Notes under the pieces: generated by a model | Told to the model about the DNA's origin: nothing | What the model saw: only the letters and a program-made list of their open reading frames with translations | Database searches by the model: none | Translations under genes and position numbers: made by a program | Assembly: GCA_044220635.1 (NCBI GenBank) | Contig: JBGAQP010000009.1 | Coordinates: 1 to 64,000 of the forward strand | Source of the DNA: JBGAQP01 sp044220635 | GTDB taxonomy: Bacteria > Pseudomonadota > Gammaproteobacteria > Burkholderiales > Usitatibacteraceae | Length of the DNA stretch: 64,000 nucleotides | Direction of reading: 5' to 3' | Part shown: piece after piece, positions 17,253 to 28,624 of the stretch | Numbering within the stretch: position 1 is the stretch's first letter | Layout of the letters: every line of letters starts with the position of its first letter

Positions 17253-17788
17253 GCCTTCGGCCGGGCCGCGGCGGGCGCCGGGAATTCCACGAACTCGACC
17301 GGGAGCCCCCTCGATCGCATCCAGTCGGCGACCGCGAGGCCCGTGGCCCGCGGCCAGGGCCGGAGGTCGCGCGGTGCGTAACGGCGGACCTCCGCGAGCT
17401 CCTCGCCCAGGGCCACGGTGCCCGTGGCCACGGCGTGGTAGCAGAGCATGATCTCGTTCTTGCGGTCGAACAGGTAGTTGCCGATGAGGTTCGTCTCGAC
17501 GACGTCGAGGCCGAGTTCTTCCTTCACCTCGCGGGCCACGGCGGCCTTCGGGTCCTCGCGGGCCTCGAGGAAGCCGGTCACGAGCGCGAACCAGCCCTCG
17601 GGCCAGAGCCTGTTCCGCGCGAGGATCACCTCGCCCTCGTGCTCGACCAGGACGCCCACGGCGGGCGTGGGGTTGCCCCAGAAGGTGAAGCCGCAGCCCT
17701 CGGCGGGGCAGGCGAGACGCGCGCGGCCGCCCTCCTCGCGCTCCTCGAGCGGCGTGCGGCACCGCGGGCAATAGCGCAGGTCGTTCAC
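17249..17788 (-). CDS. Nudix hydrolase with N-terminal zinc ribbon
   Basis: A 179-residue Nudix protein. An N-terminal zinc ribbon (CPRC, then CPAEGC about 20 residues later) precedes the Nudix fold. The Nudix box is complete (GFLEAREDPKAAVAREV followed by KEELGL), so hydrolysis of a nucleoside diphosphate linked to some moiety X is expected. A zinc ribbon ahead of a Nudix box is the layout of NADH pyrophosphatase NudC, but this protein is shorter than NudC (about 257) and I do not see the SQPWPFPxS motif typical of NudC. The substrate is therefore open. It shares a four-base overlap with the downstream GAF gene, suggesting a joint role in repair or metabolite cleaning. Confidence 0.85.
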   Translation of the reverse strand: MNDLRYCPRCRTPLEEREEGGRARLACPAEGCGFTFWGNPTPAVGVLVEHEGEVILARNRLWPEGWFALVTGFLEAREDPKAAVAREVKEELGLDVVETNLIGNYLFDRKNEIMLCYHAVATGTVALGEELAEVRRYAPRDLRPWPRATGLAVADWMRSRGLPVEFVEFPAPAAARPKA

Positions 17789-17804
17789 GCGGGCGGGTTC
17801 CCGG

Positions 17805-19082
17805 CTACGGCCCGCCCTCGCCGCGCAGCGACTTGCGCACGCGGCGCGCCGCCGCGAACACGAGGAGCGCCACGACGGGCACCGCGATCCCCGCGACGAC
17901 GTCGGGATTCACGTCGAGGCCGGCGGACTTGGCCGCCTTGGCGACCACCCCCGCGAGCGAGGCCCCGTAGTAGGTGAGCACCACGATCGAGAGACCCTCG
18001 ACGGCCTGCTGCAGGCGCAGCTGGAGGCGCTGCCTGCGGTTCAGCGAGGCGAGCATCTCCTGGTTCTGCTGCTCGCGCACGATGTCCACGCGCGTTCGCA
18101 GCAACTCGCTCGCGCGCGATACGCGTCCCGCGAGGTCGTCGATCCGGCGGGAAGTGCTGCGGCAGGTGGCCATGGCGGGCGCCATTCGCCGCTGCATGAA
18201 CTCCTCGATCGTGGAAAGGCCCGGGATGCGGACCTCGCGCAGCTCCTCGAGGCGGCGGCGCACGATCGCGTCATAGGCCTCGGCGGCGTCGAAGCGGTAA
18301 CGGGTCGCGTTGTGCAGCCTCTCGACCCGCGCGGCGAGGCGCGTGAGGCCGTCCAGGAGCCCCGGCTCGTCCTCGGGCCCGGTCGTCGCGAGACGCTCGA
18401 CGATGCCTCCCAGCTCGGATTCCATGGCACGGAGCTCCGGCTGGGAGCTTCGCGCGACCGGAAACGCGGCGAGCGCCATCGTGCGGTAGGTCTCGATGTC
18501 GAGCACGCGCTGGACCATCCGCCCGGCCTGGCCGAGCCCCATCGACCGGTTGAGGATCAGGAAGTGCGTGAAGCCGTCCGCGCGGATGCGGAAGTCCGCA
18601 TACCCCCACGCGCGCCCCTCGGCGAGCGCACCGCCGATCACCGTCTCGCCCTCGGGCCGGTACGCGTCGGGGGGCGGCTCCTCGCCCGCGAACGGCGTGA
18701 GCTCGACGCTCACCGCGACCACGACCTCGCCCGGCAGGTCCGCGGCGATCGACGGCCAACCGGCGCGGGCGAGGAGTTGGGCGGGCGATTCGCCTTCGCG
18801 CCGGTCGCCGCAGAAGGTGTAGCTCGTGAACTCGGTGTGGCCTTCCCACTTGAGGCGGATCGGCCCGAATGTCACGACGACATGGTCCGGATTGCCCTCC
18901 GGGAGCTGCGCGCCGGCCTGGGCGGCGAAGCGCGCGAGCGCATCGCGCTGGGCCGCCCGATCCCCGGGCTCGTGCTGGATCGCGAGGTACACGATGTGCT
19001 GGGCCCCCGCGAGCCGCAACGGCGGGCGCGCATGCACCTCGTCGTTGAGGGCGCGGCGCTGGGGATGCTCGCGGGGCTGCAT
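17805..19082 (-). CDS. DUF3422 family membrane protein
   Basis: A 425-residue protein of the uncharacterised DUF3422 family. It opens with HPQRRALNDEVHARPP, the family hallmark, has a mixed alpha/beta N-terminal half with VTFGPIRLKWEGHTEFTSYT, a helical coiled middle (about residues 230-350) and two C-terminal transmembrane segments (about 355-375 and 390-412) with a basic end. The shape is that of a cytoplasmic sensor or effector anchored by its C-terminus, like CorA-type proteins in outline, but no function is established. It is 28 bases downstream of alaS in the same direction, likely sharing its transcript. Confidence 0.85.
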   Translation of the reverse strand: MQPREHPQRRALNDEVHARPPLRLAGAQHIVYLAIQHEPGDRAAQRDALARFAAQAGAQLPEGNPDHVVVTFGPIRLKWEGHTEFTSYTFCGDRREGESPAQLLARAGWPSIAADLPGEVVVAVSVELTPFAGEEPPPDAYRPEGETVIGGALAEGRAWGYADFRIRADGFTHFLILNRSMGLGQAGRMVQRVLDIETYRTMALAAFPVARSSQPELRAMESELGGIVERLATTGPEDEPGLLDGLTRLAARVERLHNATRYRFDAAEAYDAIVRRRLEELREVRIPGLSTIEEFMQRRMAPAMATCRSTSRRIDDLAGRVSRASELLRTRVDIVREQQNQEMLASLNRRQRLQLRLQQAVEGLSIVVLTYYGASLAGVVAKAAKSAGLDVNPDVVAGIAVPVVALLVFAAARRVRKSLRGEGGP

Positions 19083-19110
19083 GGGGGGCGGGCGTGGCCG
19101 AGCAAGCCCG

Positions 19111-21735
<2,625 letters not shown>

Positions 21736-21822
21736 GGCTGTGCGCACGAACGCCCCCGGGCGGCTGCACTCGACGGGCGAAACCGTAAGAATACCAAAGC
21801 GCCCGGCCGGCCCGGGCGACGC

Positions 21823-22194
21823 CTAGAAGGAGCCGGAACGCTCCAGCTCGTCGATGCCGAGGCCGAGGGCCTGCCCGCCGATCACCGCGGAGGAAGAGAC
21901 GCGGCCGCGGACGACGACCTTGTCCCCCTTTCCCGGGAGCTCCCCCTTGGCGACGACGGTGATCTCCCCGGTCGAATCGGCGAGCAGGTAGCTCCTGCGC
22001 TCGATGACGGGGATCTTGGTGATGTCGCGCACCGTGCCCTTCAGCCGGACCTCCTTGCCTTCGAAGCCCGTGGGGTTCTTCACGATGTCGCCGATCGCGG
22101 TGACGCCGATGCCCAGGTGCTCGCATCCCATGACCAGCACCGAGGCCACGAGGGCGGCCACGCTGAGCGAGCGCTGCAGCGCCGGATTCATCAT
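21823..22194 (-). CDS. Small OB-fold-like lipoprotein, unknown function
   Basis: A 123-residue protein with a hydrophobic signal peptide ending in the lipobox VMGC, so Cys24 is the predicted acylated residue and the protein should sit in the envelope. The mature part (GKEVRLKGTVRDITKIPVI, ... LLADSTGEITVVAKG, ... KGDKVVVRGRVSS) has the strand pattern of a single-stranded nucleic-acid-binding-like OB fold, as in the periplasmic BOF/YgiW type or the tRNA anticodon-binding type. No function is recognised. The ATG overlaps the recX stop (ATGA), so it is the third or fourth gene of the lexA-recA-recX transcript. Confidence 0.7.
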   Translation of the reverse strand: MMNPALQRSLSVAALVASVLVMGCEHLGIGVTAIGDIVKNPTGFEGKEVRLKGTVRDITKIPVIERRSYLLADSTGEITVVAKGELPGKGDKVVVRGRVSSSAVIGGQALGLGIDELERSGSF

Positions 22195-22646
22195 GGCGTG
22201 CGCTCCATCTCCCGCAGGAAGCGAAGGATCTCCTCGAGGTGGAAGCCCCGGCCCTGGAGGAAGCGCACCTGGCGCGCCTTTTCGCGATCGTCTCCGGGAG
22301 CCGCCCGATAGTGGCCCTTCCAGACGCCCTCGAGGCTCGCCTCGCCATCGGCGCCCGCGCGGGCAAGGCCCGCCGCGATCGCCTCTTCGTCCACGCCGCG
22401 CGATTGCAGGAACTGGCGGACCTTCGCGGGGCCGAAGCGCCGGGCCTTCGCCCGTGCCGCGGCCTCCGCGAAGCGCGCGTCCGAGAGCCAGCCGCGCCCG
22501 GCGAGCTCGTCGAGCAGGGCGTCGACGTCCTCGCCGGGCCCGGCGTGCGCGGAGAGCTTGCGGCGCAGCTCCTGCCGCGAGTGCTCGCGGCGCGCGAGCA
22601 GGCGCAGCGCGCGTGCGCGCAGGGAAGGTTGGAGCGCCGCCGCCAT
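22191..22646 (-). CDS. recX: RecX, RecA modulator
   Basis: A 151-residue helical protein of the RecX family, which binds RecA filaments and limits their extension. The pattern is typical: ARALRLLARREHSRQELRRKL, LLDELAGRGWLSDARFAEA, and RRFGPAKVRQFLQSRGVDEE. The three-repeat tandem helical layout is complete. It starts 5 bases after the recA stop and is in all likelihood cotranscribed with it. The following lipoprotein gene overlaps its stop by three bases. Confidence 0.93.
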   Translation of the reverse strand: MAAALQPSLRARALRLLARREHSRQELRRKLSAHAGPGEDVDALLDELAGRGWLSDARFAEAAARAKARRFGPAKVRQFLQSRGVDEEAIAAGLARAGADGEASLEGVWKGHYRAAPGDDREKARQVRFLQGRGFHLEEILRFLREMERTP

Positions 22647-22651
22647 GGCGA

Positions 22652-23683
<1,032 letters not shown>

Positions 23684-23771
23684 TTGCTGGGTGGCGCCGG
23701 AAGCGGCGTTGGAGATGACTTTGAGCATTGGAATTATCCCATATCAGAGAGGTTGAACTTTCCGCCCAGGC

Positions 23772-24362
23772 CTAGCGAGTGCGTCTCACCAGGCCCGCCA
23801 TCACACCGAAAATCTCCAGGCGCCCCTTCGGGCGAATGACCGGGAAGGCCTTGTTCGCGGGCTTCAGGACGAAACCGCCTTTTTCTCGGTCCAGGTACTT
23901 CACGGTGAATTCGTTGTCCACGATCGCCACGACGATGTCGCCGACATTGGCGTTCGGCTGCTGCTCGACCACGATGAGGTCGCCTTCACGGATGCCGGCT
24001 TCGATCATCGAGTCGCCCTTCACCCGCACGAGGGAGGTCTTCGACGGCACGCGGATGAGGTAGTCGTCGATCGTGATGAGGTCGTAGCCGTCGGCGAGCG
24101 CCGGGTTCGGCAGCCCCGCCTGGACGGTGTCGTGCGCGAGGCGCCGCTCGAAGAAGCGCGCCCCCGGCTTCAGCTGCCGGTCGGGCGTCCAGTCGAGGTA
24201 GCCGCCCTCCTCGAAGCGCTTCACGCACTCCGCCACCCAGCTCTTCGCGGAGATCCCCCACAGGGTGGCGAGCACCGAGTAGGACGGGATCACCTTGTGC
24301 TCGGCGTAGTAGTCCTGGAGCTTCTCCAGGTACGCGGGGTCGATCTGGGGTCTTGCCGTCAT
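23772..24362 (-). CDS. lexA: LexA repressor, non-canonical betaproteobacterial type
   Basis: A 196-residue SOS repressor. The C-terminal S24 peptidase half has the Ala82-Gly83 cleavage bond (in VQAGLPNP), the nucleophile Ser118 in KGDSM and the general base Lys155 in FTVKYL, so RecA-stimulated self-cleavage should work. The N-terminal DNA-binding part (IPSYSVLATLWGISAKSW) is unlike the E. coli LexA recognition helix. It matches the type described from Sideroxydans and relatives, which binds a Bacillus-like GAACGaaCGTTC motif instead of CTGT-N8-ACAG. Two such motifs lie in its own promoter. It heads a lexA-recA-recX cluster, an order also known in Xanthomonas. The ribosome site is weak. Confidence 0.95.
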   Translation of the reverse strand: MTARPQIDPAYLEKLQDYYAEHKVIPSYSVLATLWGISAKSWVAECVKRFEEGGYLDWTPDRQLKPGARFFERRLAHDTVQAGLPNPALADGYDLITIDDYLIRVPSKTSLVRVKGDSMIEAGIREGDLIVVEQQPNANVGDIVVAIVDNEFTVKYLDREKGGFVLKPANKAFPVIRPKGRLEIFGVMAGLVRRTR

Positions 24363-24479
24363 GTCAACGCTTTCGGTTCCCGAGGGGCTGACAGGCGGTC
24401 CGGCCGGGCGGCGCCCGGCACGCGCAGCCGCCGGGGGACCGTCCGCTCCAAGGGGACTTCGACACCGCCTCCGGTTACA

Positions 24480-24491
24480 GAACGATTGTTC
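24480..24491. promoter_or_regulatory. LexA box 1 (downstream site)
   Basis: GAACGATTGTTC, a GAAC-N4-GTTC palindrome lying directly downstream of the predicted -10 box of lexA, around the expected transcription start. It is the mirror partner of box 2 in a 37-base inverted repeat. Confidence 0.8.
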
Positions 24492-24494
24492 GGT

Positions 24495-24523
24495 AAGCTA
24501 CCGAACGAATGTTCTGCTGTCAA
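24495..24523 (-). promoter_or_regulatory. lexA promoter, -35 TTGACA / -10 TAGCTT
   Basis: On the minus strand a perfect TTGACA (24523-24518) is followed after exactly 17 bases by TAGCTT (24500-24495). The -35 overlaps the TGA stop of the upstream pncC gene. LexA box 2 fills most of the spacer and box 1 covers the start region, a geometry that fits tight autorepression. The transcript leader would be about 125 bases. Confidence 0.78.
24503..24514. promoter_or_regulatory. LexA box 2 (between -35 and -10)
   Basis: GAACGAATGTTC, a second GAAC-N4-GTTC palindrome centred 23 bases from box 1. Between the boxes the sequence GTTCGGTA-AGC-TACCGAAC makes a further perfect inverted repeat, so the whole control region is symmetrical. 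Confidence 0.82.
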
Positions 24524-25008
24524 GCCGCGGCGGCGAGCAGCCCCCGGAGCGCTTCGGCGACGGCCTGGTGGCGGATGGCGGCGCGGTCGCCGCCGAAGAC
24601 GCGGAACTCGCTGCGCACGGGGCCGTCGATCGCGGCCCACGCGAACCACACGAGCCCCACGGGCTTGGCGGCGGTCCCCCCGTCGGGGCCCGCGACCCCG
24701 GTGACGGCGACGGCGAGGTCGGCGCTGCTCTGGGAGAGCGCGCCCTGGGCCATCTCCCGGGCGGTCGCCTCGGAAACCGCCCCGTGGCCGCCGAGCGTCT
24801 CGGGCTTCACGCCCAGGAGGTCGGTCTTGGCGTCGTTGGAATAGGTGACGAAGCCGCGGTCGAACCAGGCCGAGCTGCCCGGGACGCGGGTGATCGCCTC
24901 CCCAACGCCGCCCCCGGTGCACGACTCCGCCACGGCGAGCGTCCAGCCGCGCCGGCGGCAGGCCTCTCCCAGCTCGGCCGCGAGGCCGGTGATCTCTTCT
25001 TGCGTCAT
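24520..25008 (-). CDS. pncC: Nicotinamide-nucleotide amidase (CinA C-terminal domain)
   Basis: A 162-residue stand-alone CinA C-terminal domain protein. The family deamidates nicotinamide mononucleotide to nicotinate mononucleotide in the NAD salvage cycle, acting mainly on NMN made by NAD-dependent DNA ligase. The signature AVAESCTGGGVGEAITRVPGSS with the nucleophile Ser in ESCTGG is intact, as is AVTGVAGPDGGTAAKPVGLV. The ATG overlaps the stop of the GNAT gene by four bases. Its stop codon sits inside the lexA -35 box. NMN recycling after ligation makes proximity to lexA-recA suggestive, though pncC/cinA beside recA is a common arrangement in bacteria. Confidence 0.93.
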   Translation of the reverse strand: MTQEEITGLAAELGEACRRRGWTLAVAESCTGGGVGEAITRVPGSSAWFDRGFVTYSNDAKTDLLGVKPETLGGHGAVSEATAREMAQGALSQSSADLAVAVTGVAGPDGGTAAKPVGLVWFAWAAIDGPVRSEFRVFGGDRAAIRHQAVAEALRGLLAAAA

Positions 25009-25751
25009 CCCTGCTCCCCCGGGCGGCCCAGGTACCAGTAGCGATAGGCCTCGGCGAACCCGAAGCCGGCATAGAGCCGGCGGGCGGGAACGTTGGCCGC
25101 GTCGACCTGAAGATACGCCTGCCGGGCCCCGAATGCGCCGGCATGCGCGAGCAACGCGGTCACGATGCGCCGCGCGAGGCCGCGCCGGCGCCATTGCGGG
25201 TGGGTGACGATGTCGAAGAGCCCCGCCACGCCGTCCTCGACGACCGTGAGCCCCGTCGCGACGACCGCGCCACCCTCCTCGACCGCGACGGCGCGCTTGG
25301 CGAGCGGCAGCGCCTCGAGCCGCGCGCGGTGGGGGGCGAGGTGTCCCGCGGGCGAGCCGCGCAGCCGCGCCACCGCCTCGACCCAGGGACCGATCGCGAG
25401 TTCGTGCACGCCCTCGGGAACGGCCGGTGCGTCGTCGAGCGCGGCCCACTCGACCGCGGTCGGCTCGAACCGGCCGTAGCCCCGCCGGGCGAGCTCCGCC
25501 TCGAGCTCCGGGGGCTGCGAGAAGGGCGTGATACGGAAGATCGCCGGCAGCCCCGCCACCGCGTAGAGCCGCTCGCAATAGGCGATCTTCTCCGCGAGCG
25601 GGAGCGTCGACGGGTAGACCGCGTTCACCGAGCGCGCTCGCTTCGCCTTGCCGGGCGAAAGGCGCAGGAGCCAGCCGTCGTAGAGCAGCTGCGCCGGGGG
25701 CGCGGAGGAGTTGAGGCCCAGCTCCTCGAGGCGCCGGGGGGCGAGGCTCAT
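25005..25751 (-). CDS. GNAT family N-acetyltransferase
   Basis: A 248-residue protein whose C-terminal 130 residues form a GNAT fold with the acetyl-CoA loop THPQWRRRGLARRIVTALL and a final strand-helix (QVDAANVPARRLYAGFGF) typical of the superfamily. The N-terminal half (YDGWLLRLSPGKAKRARSVNAVYP) is a diverged second GNAT-like segment found in a subgroup of two-domain acetyltransferases. The substrate cannot be told. It overlaps ugpC by four bases and pncC by four bases, so it is embedded in the ugp transcript where E. coli would carry ugpQ. Confidence 0.85.
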   Translation of the reverse strand: MSLAPRRLEELGLNSSAPPAQLLYDGWLLRLSPGKAKRARSVNAVYPSTLPLAEKIAYCERLYAVAGLPAIFRITPFSQPPELEAELARRGYGRFEPTAVEWAALDDAPAVPEGVHELAIGPWVEAVARLRGSPAGHLAPHRARLEALPLAKRAVAVEEGGAVVATGLTVVEDGVAGLFDIVTHPQWRRRGLARRIVTALLAHAGAFGARQAYLQVDAANVPARRLYAGFGFAEAYRYWYLGRPGEQG

Positions 25752-26815
25752 GCCCTCAGGCGTTTGCCGCTCGCCGTGTCGAAGAAATACGTCTTGCCCG
25801 GCATCGCCGCCACCGAGACCGTCGATCCCGGCGCCGGCGTCACGTGGCCGTCGACGCGAACCACGAGCAACCCCGAGTCGAAGCGGCCGTGCACGAGCGA
25901 ATCGGCGCCCAGGGCCTCGACGGTTTCCACGGTGAAGCGGAAGACGGGCCCGTCGCCCGCGCCGGTCACGAGATGCTCGGGGCGGATGCCGACGGTGACG
26001 TTGTCGGGCGCCCCGGCGCGCAGCTCCCCGGGCAGCGGGACCCGCACACCCTCGCCGACGTCCACGCCGTCGCCCGAGCGGCGCCCGGGCAGGAAGTTCA
26101 TCGAGGGCGAGCCGATGAATCCCGCCACGAAGAGCGAGGCGGGCTCGTCGTAGACCTCGATCGGGGCGCCGATCTGCTCCATCGTCCCGTTGTTGATGAC
26201 GAACATGCGGTCGGCGAGCGTCATCGCCTCGACCTGGTCGTGGGTCACGTAGACGCTGGTGGTGCGAAGCTCCCGGTGCAGCTTCTGGATCTCCAGGCGC
26301 ATCTGCACGCGCAGCTTCGCGTCGAGGTTCGAGAGCGGCTCGTCGAAGAGGAAGGCGGCGGGCTCGCGCACGATCGCGCGCCCCATGGCCACGCGCTGGC
26401 GCTGGCCGCCGGAGAGCTCGCGCGGCTTCCTCTTCAGGTAGGGGCCGAGCTCGAGGATCTTCGCGGCGCGCTCGACGCGCTCGTTGATCTCCTCGGGCTT
26501 CATCCGCCGGATGCGCAACCCGTAGGACATGTTCTCGTACACCGACATGTGCGGGTAGAGCGCGTAGTTCTGGAAGACCATGGCGATGTTGCGGTCCTTG
26601 GGCTCGACCTCGTTCACGCGCTTTCCGCCGATGCGCACCTCGCCCTCGGTGACGGTCTCGAGCCCGGCGATCATCCGCAGCACGGTGGACTTGCCGCAGC
26701 CCGACGGGCCCACGATCACGACGAACTCGCCGTCGCCGATCGTCACGTCGGTGCGATGGATGACCTCGGTCTTGCCGAAGCTCTTGGTCACGCCCTGCAG
26801 AACGATCTCCGCCAT
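25748..26815 (-). CDS. ugpC: sn-Glycerol-3-phosphate ABC importer, ATP-binding subunit
   Basis: A 355-residue ATPase of the MalK/UgpC type that powers the importer. Walker A is GPSGCGKST, the ABC signature ELSGGQRQRVAMGRA and Walker B AAFLFDEPLSNLDAKLR are intact, followed by the H-loop VTHDQVEA. The C-terminal regulatory OB/TOBE domain (about residues 240-350) is present, as in MalK. It is the last transporter gene of the set, 22 bases after ugpE. Ranking as UgpC rather than another MalK-type ATPase rests on the operon partners. Confidence 0.92.
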   Translation of the reverse strand: MAEIVLQGVTKSFGKTEVIHRTDVTIGDGEFVVIVGPSGCGKSTVLRMIAGLETVTEGEVRIGGKRVNEVEPKDRNIAMVFQNYALYPHMSVYENMSYGLRIRRMKPEEINERVERAAKILELGPYLKRKPRELSGGQRQRVAMGRAIVREPAAFLFDEPLSNLDAKLRVQMRLEIQKLHRELRTTSVYVTHDQVEAMTLADRMFVINNGTMEQIGAPIEVYDEPASLFVAGFIGSPSMNFLPGRRSGDGVDVGEGVRVPLPGELRAGAPDNVTVGIRPEHLVTGAGDGPVFRFTVETVEALGADSLVHGRFDSGLLVVRVDGHVTPAPGSTVSVAAMPGKTYFFDTASGKRLRA

Positions 26816-26837
26816 GGATTCCCGTCTCTTCCGAAGC

Positions 26838-27686
26838 CTACTTTTCCGTCTCGACCAGGCCCTTCACGAACCACTTCTGCATGAGCATCACCACGAGCGC
26901 CGGCGGCATGAGGGCGAGCATGGCGGTGGCCATGATCAGGTGCCACTCGTTGGACGCGTCGCCCCCGGCGATCATGCGCTTGATGCCGATGACCACCGTG
27001 TACATCGACTCCTGCGCCGTGATGAGCAGGGGCCACAGGTACTGGTTCCAGCCGTAGATGAAGAGGATCACGAAGAGCGCGGCCATGTGCGTCTTGGACA
27101 GCGGCAGCATCACGTCGAAGAAGAAGCGCATCGGCCCCGCGCCGTCGATGCGCGCGGCCTCCGTGAGCTCGTCGGGGATCGTCATGAAGAACTGGCGGAA
27201 CAGGAACGTCGCCGTGGCCGAGGCGATCAGCGGCAGCGCGAGGCCCACGTGCGAGTCGAGGATGCCGAGGTCGGAAGCGACCTTGAAGGTGGGGATGATG
27301 CGCACCTCGACGGGCAGCATCAGCGTCACGAAGATCATCCAGAAGAAGAAGGTCCGGCCGGGGAAGCGGAAATAGACGATCGCGAACGCCGAGAGGATCG
27401 AGATCGCGATCTTTCCCAGCGCGATCGAGAGCGCCATGATCAGGCTGTTCACGAGCATCGTCGCGACCGGCGCGGATGAACCCTTCTCCGAGCCCGCGGT
27501 GAGCACCTGCGTGTAGTTGTCGACGAAGTGATCCCCGGGCCACAGCGGCATCGGTACCGTCACGATCTGGTCGAAGGTGAGGGTCGAGGCGACGAACGTC
27601 ACCCACAACGGGAACGCGACCAGCGCCACGCCGGTGATGAGCACCGCGTGCGCGAGGAAATCCCTGACGGGCCGGTTCTCGACCAT
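26838..27686 (-). CDS. ugpE: sn-Glycerol-3-phosphate ABC importer, permease
   Basis: A 282-residue inner-membrane permease with six predicted membrane segments and the cytoplasmic EAA loop ELTEAARIDGAGPMRFFFDV that docks to the ATPase. It belongs to the MalG/UgpE branch. It sits 3 bases after ugpA and 22 bases before ugpC. The sequence MPLWPGDHFVDNYTQVL near residue 40 is like UgpE of characterised glycerol-3-phosphate systems. Confidence 0.9.
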   Translation of the reverse strand: MVENRPVRDFLAHAVLITGVALVAFPLWVTFVASTLTFDQIVTVPMPLWPGDHFVDNYTQVLTAGSEKGSSAPVATMLVNSLIMALSIALGKIAISILSAFAIVYFRFPGRTFFFWMIFVTLMLPVEVRIIPTFKVASDLGILDSHVGLALPLIASATATFLFRQFFMTIPDELTEAARIDGAGPMRFFFDVMLPLSKTHMAALFVILFIYGWNQYLWPLLITAQESMYTVVIGIKRMIAGGDASNEWHLIMATAMLALMPPALVVMLMQKWFVKGLVETEK

Positions 27687-27689
27687 CTT

Positions 27690-28571
27690 CTAGTACTGGA
27701 CCCTGCGCTCGACGTAGCGGAACTGGATGACCGTGAGCGTGATGACGATGGCCATGAGGATCACCGACTGCGCCGAGGACCCCCCGAGGTCCGCGGCCTT
27801 CACGCCGTCGTAGTAGACCTTGTAGACGAGGATCTTCGTGGCGTCGCCCGGCCCGCCCTGCGTGGTGGCGTCGATCACGCCGAAGGTATCGAAGAAGGCG
27901 TAGATGACGTTCATGACCAGCAGGAAGAAGGTCGTCGGCGACAGCAGCGGGAAGACGATCGTCCAGAAGCGCCGCAACGGCCCCGCGCCGTCGATCGCGG
28001 CCGCCTCCAGCAGCGACTTCGGGATCGACTGCAGGCCCGCGAGGAAGAAGAGGAAGTTGTAGCTGATCTGCTTCCACACCGAGGCGACGACCACGAGGAG
28101 CATCGCCTGCTCGGAGTCGATGATCCAGTTCCAGTCGATGCCGAATTTCTTCAGGAAGTAGGTGACGATTCCGATGGACGGGGCGAAGATGAACGCCCAG
28201 AGCACGCCCGCGATCGCGGGCGCGACCGCGTAGGGCCAGATGAGCAGCGTCTTGTAGGCGAGCGCGCCGCGGACCACCGCGTCGGCCATCGTCGCGAGCA
28301 CGAGCGAGATCGCGATCCCGGAGGCCGCGACCAGCACGCTGAAGAACGCCGTCACGCGGAACGAAGACAGGTAGTGCGAATCCCTGAAGAGCTCGACGTA
28401 GTTGCGCATCCCGACGAACTGCGTGGCCAGCCCGAACGCGTCCTGGACCTGGAAGGAGTAGTAGACCGCCTGGACCGCGGGCCAGAAGAAGAAGACGACC
28501 GTGATCGCGATCTGCGGCAGCAGCAGCAGGTACGGCAGCCAGGCCGACCGGAAGACGACGCGCTTTTCCAT
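27690..28571 (-). CDS. ugpA: sn-Glycerol-3-phosphate ABC importer, permease
   Basis: A 293-residue inner-membrane permease of the MalF/UgpA branch with about six membrane segments. Its EAA loop (SLLEAAAIDGAGPLRRFWTI) is near residue 185. It starts RSAWLPYLLLLPQIAIT, as UgpA proteins do. It pairs with UgpE to form the translocation channel. It lies 53 bases after ugpB, a spacing often used for a stabilising stem that keeps the binding-protein mRNA more abundant; here I see only a short GGGGCC/GGCCCC pairing in that gap. Confidence 0.9.
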   Translation of the reverse strand: MEKRVVFRSAWLPYLLLLPQIAITVVFFFWPAVQAVYYSFQVQDAFGLATQFVGMRNYVELFRDSHYLSSFRVTAFFSVLVAASGIAISLVLATMADAVVRGALAYKTLLIWPYAVAPAIAGVLWAFIFAPSIGIVTYFLKKFGIDWNWIIDSEQAMLLVVVASVWKQISYNFLFFLAGLQSIPKSLLEAAAIDGAGPLRRFWTIVFPLLSPTTFFLLVMNVIYAFFDTFGVIDATTQGGPGDATKILVYKVYYDGVKAADLGGSSAQSVILMAIVITLTVIQFRYVERRVQY

Positions 28572-28624
28572 GGCTGGGACGTGGAAAGGGGCCGGTCACG
28601 GCCCCCTTTCTCATGCCCGCTCGG

